The notes beneath the pieces were generated by a model. It saw nothing but the letters and a program-made list of their open reading frames with translations, ran no database searches and had not been told where the DNA came from. Below, in pieces: positions 1-14,200 of a stretch of 64,000 nt of DNA (the stretch's first letter is position 1; each line of letters starts with the position of its first letter). The stretch is taken from the NCBI RefSeq assembly GCF_947623445.1, contig NC_135248.1, positions 1,922,001 to 1,986,000 of the forward strand, read 5' to 3'. The DNA is from Clavelina lepadiformis (lineage: Eukaryota > Chordata > Ascidiacea > Aplousobranchia > Clavelinidae). A program made the position numbers and the translations under genes.

Positions 1-2231
1 GCATGAGAGATACTAAGAACTGTTTACTGTGGACGACGACAAACATTTAGGCAATCATTAAACCGTTTGCTTCGTTAGCCCGGGGCCTCTGCTAAAGGCA
101 CTATGTGTTTCTTTTAAGCTTACCAAAGTGGATTTATTGACACATAAAAGTTCCATGGTTTAATTCATATCTTTGAACAAGATGCAATGAAAACGCTGCT
201 TTTGTGTGTCAGTTAAACTTTAGCAGCATTTTCGCATGACTTAAACATTAGCCTACTAAATCCCATGATCGGTTTAAATGAAGAATAAGGAGTCGGTTCA
301 TTTTAGGGGCATGGGAAGGTTTTACTCACTCCAAACCGTCCTAAGCACAAGGACATTGTTAAGTTATTTGTTCACACAAGCCGTAATCTATGAACGTAGG
401 TCTACTTCGTATGCTCGTAAGGAAGCAACTAAAATACCATCGTATTCGTTTTCAATTACATCCCAACCACAAATAAATAACCAAGTTTAGTTAAATAAAC
501 AACGATTTTACAACTTCAAAAGTGCTGAATCATGACAACGCAGTTACAACGCGAAAACATCTTTTGCGTGACCGAAAAGGTGAAAGATCAAGACGAGGTT
601 AAGAGACAAAAGCTTTAATTAATTTAGTCGCAATCTTATCTCAAACGACGTCAATACAGCTCCCTAGTGTGCTACCGATCTCATATCAAGCCATGACAAC
701 CACTAAACCTTGCTAATACCTGGAACACAAATGTACACGAAAGTCATTGAAACCATTTGTAAAAAGAATTATTGTCAAACTCTTCATATGAATGCGAACA
801 ATATAGCGTAGTCAAAACGAAACAGGAGTAAAAATTTTATTGAGCTACCCTTTTGTTGAGTGGTCGCCAGTTTGACCCTTTAAAATTTATTTGCATATAG
901 CCTACACTATATCGAGCAAAAAAGGTTCTTTGTTCATACGCACTGCGGCAATCGTCCGCCATACGCTTCTCGACGTCTAGTGCGTAGAGTAGATACTGGA
1001 GTATCGCCTGTCTTCTGATGACTGCGTTACTTTTACTGAGGCTTGTTTATCAGCTTTTGATAACTAATTTGGTAGACTAGATCGTATGAGGATTAGTTTC
1101 GGGTACGACCGTGCAATTGTTTTTATGTGTTTACTGTATAGTAGCGTATATTTGTACCGAAAACATCAAACAACTGTAAAACGTAATCTTTTAGAAAGGC
1201 GACGCAAGTTTGATGGCTTTTAACTAACGTGTTTAATTTCTTTTGCTACTTTACCACTGCTTATGACTTTGCATTCGTAAGGTCAATGTTTGAAGTGGTA
1301 AAATATTTATCGTACTCTGATTATTAGCAGCTAAGCCTAAGCCCCAAACAAAAATATTTGACATAATATTGCCGTCACGTTACAGACTCAATTAATAAAC
1401 CGCGTATGTCATCGTCCAGGTAAAGGTAGGCAGAACTCTGTCACGTTAATAGCGTACGGTCACGCACGGATAAATAACCTACCTAGCAAAGTCAACGTTT
1501 ATTAGTGTTTGATAAATCGTCACTATGCGCCTCTGTTAAGTTTTATTGAAGAAAATCGTTGGAGTGGAAAAACGATTAAGAAAACTCTCTCGTATGCGTC
1601 GGCATTGTGTGTTTTTATTTGTGTCCGTTGTGTATATCAGTCTACTCTGTCGCTCTTACACTTTATGGCATCGCACATATCATAAAACGAGGTGTCAAGT
1701 TTTTGTTTAGTGCATTGGAAAGTGATTCGAACGCAACTTGCAACTGCAAAATTCCACGACTAAAGGTTCTTGGAAAAATACGTGTTATTTGAAAACTTTT
1801 TGTTAAGTTGTTTCTAAAATTAGAACAACGAAGGGGAACCCTTTTGTCGTCAAACGTTGCCAGACGCTAATCTGTTATCCGTGCATCAGCCAGTTTCTAA
1901 AAATTACTTAATAAGAGAAACGTGCTTTCCACGGGCTTTGTTTAATAGCTATGCGCAAGTTACGTTGTCATGACCTTTAGCAGTTTGCAACGCAATAGTT
2001 AAGAATTTCTGCATCAACGTTTTGCAAACGATTGAAGTTTCTGTTTCTACTTGAATCAATTGCTTTCGTCATTTTTTAAAGGTATTGTTAATCACAGTGA
2101 AAAGGTTCTTACCTGCAACAATCGAAATTAGCCAAATATAGAGGCCACATTCTTGGCATTCTAAGGAACTGGCAACGATTTGTGCATTTTGCTGTTAAAG
2201 GATTCGGAAAAACCCAGCACCATCAAGCAGA
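1..2231. other. 5' intergenic region, no gene seen
   Basis: Only short, unrelated open frames occur here, none with a recognisable domain or a chain of splice sites. The region is AT-rich and ends at the TATA box of the TNF-like gene, so its right-hand part is probably that gene's upstream regulatory DNA. Confidence 0.5.
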
Positions 2232-2238
2232 TATAAAA
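2232..2238 (+). promoter_or_regulatory. TATA box of TNF-like gene
   Basis: TATAAAA lies 118 bases before the main start codon at 2350. A start site about 30 bases downstream would give a leader of roughly 90 bases. No other TATA-like string sits as well for this gene. The assignment is inferred from spacing only. Confidence 0.5.
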
Positions 2239-2270
2239 CGAAGCACATTGATGGTCAGTCAGTTTGTGGA

Positions 2271-2360
2271 ATGACACCTGCTATCGAAGATATAGACTCC
2301 AATAAACTTCCCACGAAGACCTACTCACTGACAACGTCTGGGTTTCAATATGGCCCCTGA
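2271..2360 (+). promoter_or_regulatory. Overlapping upstream ORF (29 codons) in TNF-like leader
   Basis: An ATG at 2271 opens a 29-codon frame that runs past the main ATG (2350) in another frame and stops at 2358-2360. If the transcript starts near 2262, this is the first AUG, and ribosomes initiating there would bypass the ligand start. Such overlapping uORFs usually repress translation. If the leader is trimmed, for example by trans-splicing, the uORF would be lost. Confidence 0.35.
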
Positions 2361-5300
2361 ATTCAAAACTGATGAACGACCATTAATCGAAGCAGCACAG
2401 TCTGTAGCCTACGAGTTACCATGCAAAGACAGTAACTGCTGCGAGCGAAATACCGTTGACAAAGCTAAATGCAAAAGACTGCACGTTGAAGGTATATTTG
2501 CCGTCCTGTTATTATTGGTCTTCGGTGCATGCACCCTCTTGTTCTATTGGAATTACTGCCAGCAGCAGGAGATCGTGCTGTTACGTGCCGACGTTTCTGC
2601 TCTGCTGAAGTTGTCATCTGAAAACTCGAATCCATCGAGACCTTACATTGAAGAAGTTGATGAAGACTCGAGTGAAGTAAGAAAAATATCTATTGCATTT
2701 TTTTCTAATAAGCATTTTCTTGCTCATGTTAGGATTGATTTTAAAATTCCTATTGAATGGAAAACAGTTAAGCTATTGTGGCAGCTAACTCCACGCAGCG
2801 AGCAAATGTTTGCCAAAATTAGTGGACTTGTTCTTCCTTGAAATTATTTTTAATGCAAGGGCTTGTAAGTATTATTGAAGTTAAATCAGCTTTTAAACTT
2901 TTAATTCGGACGTAGGAGTGAAGGTGTTTAAAACCATTGCCGACGTTGAGTGGTTACAGGACATATCATCAAGTCGATAACATTGTCATAGATAGACTAA
3001 TTGTGATAACTACCGTATGATGAACCAAAATGCTTTGCTGTGCTACAAACTACGTCACTATTTCAATTATGGTCGCACATTGAATAAATTGTTGCTCATA
3101 ATGATGAAGTATAAAAGAATAATAATTAAAGGCAGAGCAACGAAGCTACACTTTGTGCTCGCTGGTAAAACCGAATTTTGTAAATACAGTAAAAGTATAG
3201 TATGCCGTGTTTGGGTTAAATCGGTCTGTTACTCTTTTCTTCATTTCATTTAATTCATACCAACTAAAGTTTTCCCGACCAAAATTAGGACTGACTGTCA
3301 TAATAGCCCACTGTAAGTTGGGTATATAAGATATATTCATAGCAAAAAAGTGACTTAAATAAACTGCGCAAAATATTTGACTGGGCTGCTGGTCGAATAA
3401 CTTGTACTTTTAAGGTTTGTTTTTGCCATTTATGTGAAGAATTAGGTGAAGTTATAGTGAAACACAGGCTATGATTCAATACCGCTAATTTTGAAAACAG
3501 ATTTGATAAGTTATGCAATTTAGCGGAATGAAGGAACCGTAGAAGCTGTGCATTTAACCTATCTTGTATAAATGATATCTAAAATCATAAGTTTAAATAC
3601 TATTCTAGTCGGTTAAAATAGGCAAATATTGTAAAATGTCCGAAACTGTATTTTGGTTGATATTTATCAAAAACGTGGAAAGGATTAAAATAAAATAATC
3701 AAAAGCAAAAAATAATTTCAAATTTAATAAACATTGCGACGGCTTGTGTCTTGCTAGGCGTTGTAACCGCATTACACTATGTTGGCAATTGCTATACGCT
3801 CCTAAATTAATTTTAACGCCATAGAACCTCGGCCAAGACGACGTCCAGTCGGGCATAGCCGATCTAGGACCAGAAGAAGGAAACTTTATCGGACATGTTA
3901 CGCAGGAAAGCAACGGAGATCAGCAGCCACACACTCTGATGAAGAGAGGCGCTCCTGGTGAGATTGACTCTATTGACTTGTACAGGTTACGTTTGTAACT
4001 TCAAGTTAATTTCAAAAACACATTGAAAGCTTTCGACCTTGCTGGGATTAAATGAGTTTGTCTTAACACTGAGTCATAGTGGCGGAAACCTGTGTGATTG
4101 CGCGATCAATTTCAACCATTCTAAGCTTCTGCTGAGTGGGGTTTTTTATGATATCATCTTCTTTGTTTGACCACCCGTTGAAGTTTTTTGCGAAATTTGC
4201 CAACTCAGATTAATTAAGCTCAATAGACCGCTAAAGTTTAGCGTAGTTGCCGACAATGTAATCTGTATACTTTGTTGATTTTCAATTTAATTTTTGCGGG
4301 ATTCACGTTTAATACAATCGCTTTTCCAGGCCCGGCAGCAAATCTTAATTTACCAATCAATAACTCATAACTTCGAAACTTACAATCTTGTACAGTTTGC
4401 CTTCTTCTATCTGTACATAATTCTAGCCATGGGGCGCCTTTATCGCTTCAAAGTCATGGTTCTCTGTTCAGTGAAATAACTACATTGCATTTCTGTGCTG
4501 CAGGGCCTGGAAAAGAAAGAGGGAAAAAACGTGGAAGAAAGGGAAAGAAAGCTAAGAAGTTTGATGCTAGTAAGTTTTGTCTGTTTTTGTTGCCAGGAGT
4601 GCGATTGCAAGAGTGTTATTTTTATGCAAAACAAGATGCTGATGTTATTGTCGATAATTTAGCTTCAAACCATGCTTTCAAAATGTGTAATTTTGGCTAA
4701 CGTTCGTTGGGGGCATGTTTAAACCAATGTACCCGTATACCTGCCGCCATGATAAATAAAGCTTGTAGCTCGAATCGGCCATTTTAGGCGAACATACGTC
4801 ATTTTGTACGGATGGTTTTCGATTTATCGAGTTGTTTGCGCTGCTTTCAAGAGAATAGGGGAATCAGCATTTGCGCTGAATAAATATTAAGCCTAGCTGT
4901 CTAATGGAGGCTGTCTACGCAAAACCTGTTCTCAACAGGTCTTTCTAGTTTTACTGCCATGAATCGTTATTGGTCAGTTTACAACTTGTGTTCATCATTG
5001 ACTGCGTCATGCATGAGTGCACACCATTATTTCCTGAGCTTTAATGTGTCAGTTGCGCATTTAATTAACTTTCTTTACACTTTATCTGCATAAAAAGCTA
5101 TAACCTTACCCTACCACTGGTTTTATTTTGCAAACTAACCTGTGTGTTTGGTTCCTGCGTTTCTTGCAACGATCTAATCCACACGTTTTTTTTTGCGTAA
5201 TATGCGCAAATTAATTTTTTTCTATTTCTTTGCAGGGAAACTTCTGCGCAAAGCAAAGGTGAGCGCGTTGCTTATATATAGATTTGAAGGTTGAATTTAT

Positions 5301-6221
5301 TCCCTAATTTTGCATAAAAAAATGACTGGTGCTTCAGTTTACAAATTCCCGTAATTTTCCAGGCAATCGCCATCCACGTCCAAGCCCAGGACGTCGACGT
5401 CCCAGTGACAAGTTTTACGTTCCCAGGTTCGATCACTAGTGTTCATACAGAAGATATAAGTACATTAATTACCGGCTCTTCATTGTACATAGCTAAAGGC
5501 TTGTGCAAATGGGTGCCGTGGTTTGCCTTGTGACATTTTTAACACCGAATTTCTGGAAATTAAAACATAACTTGACTTCAACTTGATTTGAGTGTTCTTT
5601 ACTAAAAGCTGCCTTTTTTGTTGAATAGAATAACTTGCATTAATTTTTCCGATTCTCTCCTTGAAAACACGTGCTCAAGGTCGTTTTCACTTTTTGTTGT
5701 TGCTCCTTACTCAACATGGCATTAAAACGTTCAGTCTAATCTTTTCAGCTGAGCCCATAACACAGTGGAAGATACCAGATTCTAAGACATTCATCGGATT
5801 CAGAACAGATCACCTCCGCTCTGACGGCTACATTACTGTACCGGCTGCTGGTATATACTACGTCTACAGTCAGGTTCGACATAAACAAATAAGCAAAAAT
5901 CACTTAGCTACCGGTACGTCAAGCGCCTACGAGCTCCGCTGCTTATAACGGCTTTGTTTATAGGTTGTCTTTGTGACCTCTGACCTTCCTTACATGGTCG
6001 CCGAAGTAGGTGTGCACGCAATGGGCCAAACTACCTTCGCTAAGTGTCAGTTCAGCAACACACAAGACCGGCTAAATGGTTCCTACGTCACTTGTCACTC
6101 AAATGGCGTCGTTTATCTGAACGCGGGCGATGACATTTCGTTGATGGTTAATCCAGCCAACGTGAGGGTCTACCTGTCGTCGCAACACACCTATTTTGGC
6201 GCCTTTCTTCTTGGTGTCTGA
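2350..6221 (+). CDS. EDA/Eiger-like TNF-family ligand, 7 exons
   Basis: Type II membrane ligand of the TNF superfamily, closest in pattern to ectodysplasin-A. Exons by phase and splice sites: 2350-2676, 3825-3957, 4504-4569, 5236-5258 (a 23-nt microexon), 5363-5426 or 5363-5459, 5749-5873 and 5964-6221, giving 331 or 342 aa. Residues 48-67 form one membrane span after a cytoplasmic tail. A short Gly-Pro stub (GAPGGPGKERGKKRGRKGKK) and basic RKLLRKAK follow, probably the proprotein-convertase region, where EDA has its furin site. The TNF homology domain starts at AIHVQAQ, contains GYITVPAAGIYYVYSQ and ends HTYFGAFLLGV, matching EDA's HTTFFGAIRLG. A pair of cysteines (AKCQF, VTCHS) matches the EDA pair. 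EDA's long collagen repeat is reduced to a stub here. Exon 5 has two phase-compatible donors. Inference: ligand for an EDAR/NF-kB-type receptor. Confidence 0.85.
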
Positions 6222-9200
6222 CTGCTTACCCTTTTCAGCGATAGTGACAGATCACTTGACTGTAACAAATGAAGTTATAGTTTCGCGTTATGCTTCACTT
6301 GAACAAAAGAAGGGTTTTTCGACAACATTCCCATCGTAAAGAGATAGTAAAAAAATTGACAAGATTGTTGTTGTAATTGTTTCGGTGAGAATTACTTAAT
6401 ATCCATACCAGTCTGTTCCTCTAGTTTCCGTACGTTTCAAGTACTTGGAAAGTTTATGATTTATCAGTTGTCTTCATTTTTTTGTTATTTGTCTTCGATT
6501 GTTGACCTTGAATTGCCTTCCCGTTAAACCCCATTGTCGTAAATTCAACATTTACCGGCAGTTTCGCTTCCTTTTTGTAGCATGCGTTTTCACGCCAAAT
6601 CGTTCTGACTACGTGACGCTTCCTGAGTAGCGGAAACAATTCTTATTCCTTTATTTTTAATATGTTTGAGAACTTTTACAGCGTGGGCGTTACAAGAAGC
6701 TGGCTTGCACTGTTACATTTTATGTTTTTCGTCTGTTATTACTTACATTCTATATTATTTTTCCGATGTGCTGAAGAGCTGGTAACATTGTTCAGTAAAG
6801 CAAAACCGTTTTTAAAATTTCGTGGATAAAACAATGAAAAAATTGTGTGGAATCACACAAACGTTGGCTTAAAAACTGCTGAAACATACGTGAACTATTC
6901 ACCACCTGTATATAGATTGTTCAGGATGATATTTTTCTTGAATTTGTATACGGAGCATCTGTTGCGCTTATTTTATGCTGTCTTATTCTTTAATTTCATA
7001 ATTGCAGAATATCCTGTAACATCAGCTTTATTTTGCCTACATTTAGGCTAGAAACCGTTTTACATTTAATTCCAAACCACCATGGTGAATCTTCATATAT
7101 ACCGACTGCCTTTTTATGCCTTGTCATTCGACGAACCGCTAGTACTCTGGTAATTCCTGTCAATTGAAATCAAAATGCTGTACGGGTTATTTTGTGTTTT
7201 TCTGTCATTATTGCCAAAATAAAAGTAAAGTTAATCAACGTGTTAGATGCAAAGTTTCTTAAATTTTGCCAATTGCGATCGTGGTAATAAAAACCTAAAT
7301 TGTGATACGTGTTTGTTAACGATGGTTCGTTGTCGCCATCTAACGGTCAGAATATAATTACAGAGAGCAGAATAGGGGACGCCATAAAATATTAACTTAA
7401 TTTAAAAATTCAAACGAATACAAAACGAAAATATTAAGGAGTAAACTGGAATTTTGCCAACAAGGAAATACCAAACACCAAGTAGATAAGATTTGTTCAA
7501 ATTAAACCTTGTAGGGCCGGGTGAAGTTAAAGACTCAGAAGGTAGGCCTACTGTGTAGCCTATGACAAATTTAGTGCGTTTGTGTATTACTTTTGTGAAA
7601 TATTACCTAACAACCATAATTGCCATAATGACCGCGTACACTGGCGGCTACAATATGAGTGAGGACGATTGATAAATTTTTTTACTTCTGCTACGATGGT
7701 ATGAGTTCTCATTTCTCAAACGGCGTGACAATGCTGTTAGTTGCTTGAATTCTGTCTATGCATATTACTAAATGATATAGTTCCCATTTTATTTATTATA
7801 AGACACAAAGGCTTCCACCTTCGGGCAAAGCTTACTGAATGTTACATTGCGCAGTAGTAACCAGTGAAATCAATTTCGTAAAAAGGAAAGATTGCAAACA
7901 TTACATCGGTATATATGTGGCACGCCAGTTCAAGCGAGGTAATTTATCTGAACGTCATTAAGGAGAATTCAAGTCCGGTCAACAACTGAATTGCAAGATC
8001 CCAAAATAAATTTCAGCATTTCCAAAACAACTCCATACTAACCGTCACAAACGTGTGACGTAACCGTCACAAGCCTACATACAGCGGTTCATTTCTATAA
8101 CCGCGGAATATGTTTTTGAAAACGAGGTGGTTCTTGCTCCACAGCATCATATTGTTAAAAATAGCCTGAGGTTTACAGTATTTGAGAATCGTGAAGGACG
8201 ATTTCTTCACAGGAACGTTTTTCCTGGAACGCGACAGATTCAATTTCAAAATCTTCATGTGTGTGTATGACAGTAAATTTTTGTGGATAGGAAAATGTTT
8301 CGGGCTTTGGTAAAGAACTTAAACAAAAATTGTCAAATGCTATGTTTGCAACGAGGTATAATTTTAATAACAAAAGGTTCTCAGCTGGTGAAATAATTCT
8401 TTTATGAACCAACGTCAGACAAATCGAAAACACTTACAAGCTCGGTTGTAGCAAACACGTAGCTTGTAAGTACTGTGACAACCAAACCACGTGACTCTAT
8501 GTCACGTCATAGCATACGTGCGAAAAAACATCTGCATCCAGAAATGATAATGGGAAGACCTTGATTGAACTGGTTCGGAAATTGGAAAACAAATACGTCA
8601 GAGGTCAAACTTGGCCAAGATGATGCAACTTTTGAAGAAAAACAACGAACGGACAAAAAAGATTTATGCTACAAAAGAATGGGATGGTTTTTTTGAGAGT
8701 GTAAGAGGGTTGATGGAGATACAGTAAAACGAGTGCATTAAAACGTGATTACCTGAATTACATTTGTTGGGCGACTGAAGGCTATAATAAAAGTGTATTC
8801 TGTTGCTGCCGGGGTATTCATTATTTTTGCAGGCGATTTATCAATAGGTAAGTGTACGTTAAATAACATTTACATATTGATGTAAACCGAAAAATCAAAC
8901 TTCACGGTCAGAAGTGAGAGGGACTCATATGCCAACCAAGACGATAGCTAAGTCAAATACAGCTATCCATTGTGACGAAACCTAAACGTCATAGTACGTA
9001 CAAGCCAGGCTTGAGCTGTTGGGAATCTTTTATAATTTATATGACGACCCGGGAAGTTTCAACCGGGATGGTATCACCGACGAGGTTGTGCGAAAACTTT
9101 AATCATTGCAAGGATAAAGATCTTAACGCTTTGTACGCCATGTTCAGCATGTTAGTAATTTCATAATAAGCGACTGGATGTTTATTTCCTATTTTTAGTT

Positions 9201-11279
9201 AAATCATTGCTTCGGCGAAATATCATTGAGAGATGTGAGATGTTATATACTTCAGGAATTAAGGGTAAATTTTTTGACAACTAAGTCCAGTATTTCTAAA
9301 ACTTGGAACCCTAATGTTAGGACAATATGCATTTCCCCTTACGGATATGGAGAATACATGCCCCACATAACCACAGGATTTTATGTGATGTTTTATTTTA
9401 GTTGCTTAAAAGGGAATGCCCCTTTAAGCAATCCTTACCATTAGTTACCATGGGTCTATGGCCAATGTGTTAACTGTTATTATGAAGAGTCCTTGTTCAT
9501 TTTCGCCTTACAATAAAAAAAGAAAGGACAACGTGAATTTGCAGTTGCCATGGTTGCGCCGAAACATGTATTTGTCCCCATGCCACGCCGAGGTCAAACC
9601 AAGTTTACGCTGCTTGACCATCTTGATCTTGGATAACTCCCTTAAATGAGTGAATCACTCACCTCATTCACGTGGAATCTACCCTGAGCCTGCCGCCTGG
9701 GGAAGATGTTGGGTAGTAAATGTCTGGATGTTAATATGTGTCTTTATGATACAACGGCAATTTTTTTTGGTATTTTTTGTTGTTAAATTTTTCAATCATC
9801 TTATTTTTCGCCAAAAGCGCGGTGTGGACGAAAAAGTTAGTTGTTACTAACACGCGCCAATGAACAGGAAAAAGTGACAAAGCAAAAAAGGCTTAAAACG
9901 TGCTCAAGAGAAATAACGCTGATATTTGCTGAGAACAACTAGCACGGCCACTAAACCTATAATTAGTTAAATCCATAAAACATAAGTTAAAAAAGCGAGA
10001 ATTAAGCAGACGAGCAGGTGGTGTGTTCAAGCAACTGATGAATGAAAATTGCTTCAATGCTGTACACCAAGAGAATGGGAAAAGAAACCCATCGTAAAAG
10101 AAACCCCATCCTTGGCTAGAGCCCGGTTTCTGGTGGACATAGCACTAAAAAAGAGCGTTGTTGATTAGTCCGAGTTTGTACAGCAAGAATCCACACCAAT
10201 GATAATCTTTGGAAGATGAGATGATAATACTGCTCGTTGCAAGATGGAAACTTCTCTGGTACATCGACAATGATGTACGGAAAAAGATGCCAATGCTGTC
10301 CAATAGGTGGTAGTGCTGAAAGGTAACTCATCTTATTCCGAAGCTGAAGACTTGAGGGGCGCTAGTAGTGACGTTTCAATCCAGTAACTGGTTCCAGTCT
10401 TTATCTTGAAAATATGTAAAAACGATCTGCAGTATTTGCAGTAAATATTTGAAATAATTGTGTAATGAGTGTTGAAAATTTACAAGTTAATGAATAAACA
10501 GTGATGACATTTAATTTTCTTTATCCGGTTCGAAATTTCCAATACCATCATCTTATCAAAGTGCTTTATCAAAAGGTACTTGTCGCGTGCATGCTGGATG
10601 CTTACTGCCTATGTCTAGAGTTTGGCAACAACAGATTTGGTGGCATGTGGTTGAGCAAAGCTTTAAGTATTTTAAAGTTAAAAGAAAGATAAAGCAAGTG
10701 AACGTGTTTTTAAAAATTCAGTGAAATCTCGTCAATATAATTACAGTTTCATTATTACTAAATGTTGCCTACACTCAATAACAGGATGTGGCTTAAAGCC
10801 AGTAAATATCCATTAGTGAAATACAACTGAAAATATATAAATAATAAAGAGAAAAACGGGCGCTGGAGTGCAGATTTCACAGTGCATAATTACAATTGTC
10901 ACATAGTGTCATGCAAGTGAGATGATGAAGCAAAATAACTTTTTAATTTTTTATAAAAAATGCCTAGCTCATATTTTTAGATGTTGATATTTCCTTTTAT
11001 TGACAAGGTTTTGCAATTACGATATCATTTGACATTTGTGTCATAATGCTTAAATCACACACATGTTGTTGCTGTTGCTTGACCTGAGAAATGGTTTCAC
11101 ACAGTTAGACCTATAACACTGCAATGATTTCTCGAGCCCCGGTTATTTTTTACCCTTGACCGACTTTGGGTTCTGAATGCTAACCATTATTAACAGCCTA
11201 TTTTTAAAAGCATGATTTTTAAGTTTTTGAGCTGTTGTATTGTTTTACATTTAGTAGCAATTGTAGCAATAAGGGAATT
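6222..11279. other. Intergenic region, no gene supported
   Basis: Five kilobases between the TNF-like gene and RLIG1. Open frames here are under 90 codons and match no family I know. A small inverted repeat lies at about 9402-9432 (arms TTGCTTAAAAGGG and CCCCTTTAAGCAA). The end just before 11280 has AG acceptor-like sites that could join an RLIG1 leader exon. Confidence 0.45.
7218..7223 (+). terminator. Candidate poly(A) signal of TNF-like gene
   Basis: AATAAA about 1 kb after the stop codon at 6219-6221 is the first canonical hexamer I noted downstream. It would imply a long 3' UTR; a variant signal nearer the stop is possible. Confidence 0.3.
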
Positions 11280-14200
11280 ATGATGAAACACAAATGCATT
11301 GTTCAAAGCAAAATAAACTGCATATTTGAGACTGCTGTTGAATCAGTGAGTTCCCAAAAGCGACCTCAACAAAATTATCGTGTCGTTGCTTCCAACAAAA
11401 TTTCAGTAGAGGCTTTGCAAAGCGAAATATCATCAGCAACTGCTACTGAAAAACTCGACGGAACTTGCTGCTATGTGAAGGAATTTCAAGGTGTGTAACT
11501 CTGGTGCTAAAATAGCTTAAAATTGTCCTCATATTCAACCACAAGTGACAGTGAAAGGTGTGATGTATGGTGTCTTTCAAACTTGCAAACCAATATACAT
11601 AACGTAAATAAGAAGAATCTGGTGAAATAGTGGCAGCCGGCAATAATATGGTGGAGCGGTGTGCTTGATTTTCTGTTGAAGAATGCGCCACTCTTTGCAG
11701 TGAAAAGCCCTCGGATTGATTTTATTAAGTTTTTTTGTTTCTTTAAAACAATTTATATTCAGACTTTTTAGTATTGCGTATTTATTTGGGAATCAATCTA
11801 TTTATTAGTTAGTCAATGTGAATAGACTAGCTGTAGATCTTTCGCTGTATTTTACACAAGTCGGATTTTACGATTGTTGATAGTACTCACCTAGGTACCT
11901 AATACCTTTGCAGCTAATGCCAGCAAATCATGCCTTACAATGCTGACTTATGGTGAATAACGCATGACGTATACTCTACTGAATTCTGGCATGTTCTAGA
12001 CCATGGGTCCGTAAATACTTTTTGGCGTGACCCAAGCATTTTGTGAGCATATGATTGTAACAAAAAAAACATAACTGGTTGCACACGTGTAGTCTTACTA
12101 TTATTGCATTGTTACGTAGTAACTACGTAAAAATGCAGTAATAATAATTAGAGGTTTAAAAAAGCTGAAGTTCATTATTACACAGATGCGATGCTTATAT
12201 TTATGGTAAGTTTAAAATATTTTGCGACCCACTATTTGCGCCGCGACCCACTATTTGCGGACCCCTGTTCTAGATTGTATTTTCAAGCTCTATTAAGTTG
12301 CATATCACGTGAAGGTAAACCAGCTTTATGGGCCCGTCTTGATCGGAAAGCGACGAAGGCTGCGAACAAACGCTTTCAAAAACATACCAGACTTCATCGT
12401 GAATGGGAGAAGAATGATAAACAAGTATGTTTTCTTAGCTTTGTGCTGAAGCTGTGTTTATCTGAAAGCCAATGAACAAATTATATCAAACTCACTAAAA
12501 CAACATTGATAAAATGTGTGGCTGTGAAATTTGATTTGCTGGGTTGTTTGTACATGGCAACAACTTCAAATTTTTCAAAAATTTAAATTTTTGTTGAGGG
12601 ATGTGAGCCTAAATATACCTGGACATACCCTGATGACATGAAAGAGGTTCCAGATTGCTGGATAGCTGCAGATGGTGTCGCACGTGACAAATCCCATGGA
12701 GGGATTACACCAGACAAGAACGGGCATGTGCCAGGTGTGATAAGTCGATATAGGTGATAATGGTTGTTATGATATTTCTATGGATGATTGTTTGTCGACG
12801 TTTTGTTTGCTTTGGTGCTGTTCATTCTAAAATGGCTTTTTCAAGCGGTTGCTTTCTATATTGTGCATCTATATCAGAGGCGGGCAACATACGGCCCGCG
12901 GGCCGGGTCCGGCCCGCGACGGGATTATGAGCGGCCCGCAGACAGTTTCCGGTCTTACATGATAATGTGACCTGCGGCCACAGTCTGCCGCAATCCCTCA
13001 CTACTTGCTTACTACGTCAAATATAGTGATTGTTAGTTATTCTTTAAGAAGAAAGTGTCTATGACAATCTGAATGGTGATGTCACATAAAGGTAAAATGG
13101 GAATTGATGATACATAATTAATCCGGCCCGCCAAGTATTTCTTTTTCTCATATCAGGCCCGCCGACCGAAGAAGTTGCCCGCCGCTGGTCTATACTATCT
13201 TTTACAATCTGATAAAATATTATAATCAGGCTGGGTTCCAGTGGTTACAGACAAAAGACAATATTGTTGGCATAATACCACTGTTGATGAGGAAAACAGT
13301 TTGGCGTTAATTTTACGAGAAGCTGGTGAATGCTTGGAGTTAACTGTCCAGCAGATGGATGATTTTCTGGGAAAAACTTTGGAGTTGATTGGAACTTGTG
13401 TAAACGGCAACCCGTATGGTTTGTGTTGAGTCTTGTGCTGTACCTATTGCCATCACCTGGGAGAGTTTATAGAAGCTGTCATAAATCTATGAGTTTTTGT
13501 CTTAGATAGTGTTATGGTAAAATTTATTTTGATTTGTTGATCGCAAATTGTTTATTCAAGAAATCATAATTGATTCATATGTTGATTAGTTTCGCACTTT
13601 GGGGTCGTGCAATTGCTTGTTGGTGTATTACCGTTTGTTAATCTCTGTTTGTGTAACTCCAGGACTCGGATCGAAAGACAACCCATTTCATTTTCTGGTG
13701 GAACACGGAAGCATTTTGGTGCGAGAATGTCCTCCCATTGATTATCATGGACTTAAGCGATGGTTTGAGGATGGGAATTCTGCTTCAAGGGATATTGAAG
13801 GAATAGTTTGGCACTGCAGTGATGGAAATATGTTTAAGGTAACTTATGTCGTTGAACTGAGGAAAGATTCTGCCAGATTTAACTGAATTGCATTGTCCTA
13901 TCAACACCTCGTTTTACTTGTTTTCTAAACAAAGAACTTATATTGTAATTTGTAACGTTATTTGTCGCTCCAGCCCTGTAATCAGCTACATGTTCACCAA
14001 TGGTACTAATCATTAAGGTAGCAGCCAGCCCTGTGCCCACAACGACTTCAGTATCTTCTATGCTTCAGATTCATCGTCATCATTTAGGACTACAATGGCC
14101 TCCATCAAAAGGTAGCTCTTGTGAAGCAAGTGACGTCTGTAGAAATGTCCCATCACTCGCCTCAAGAGAAGTGGTTGTCAATGCCGGCATATTGTTTGAT

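Noticed and set aside
3605-3913. A 102-codon minus-strand frame
   Set aside because: It overlaps exon 2 of the TNF-like gene on the opposite strand and has no recognisable domain.
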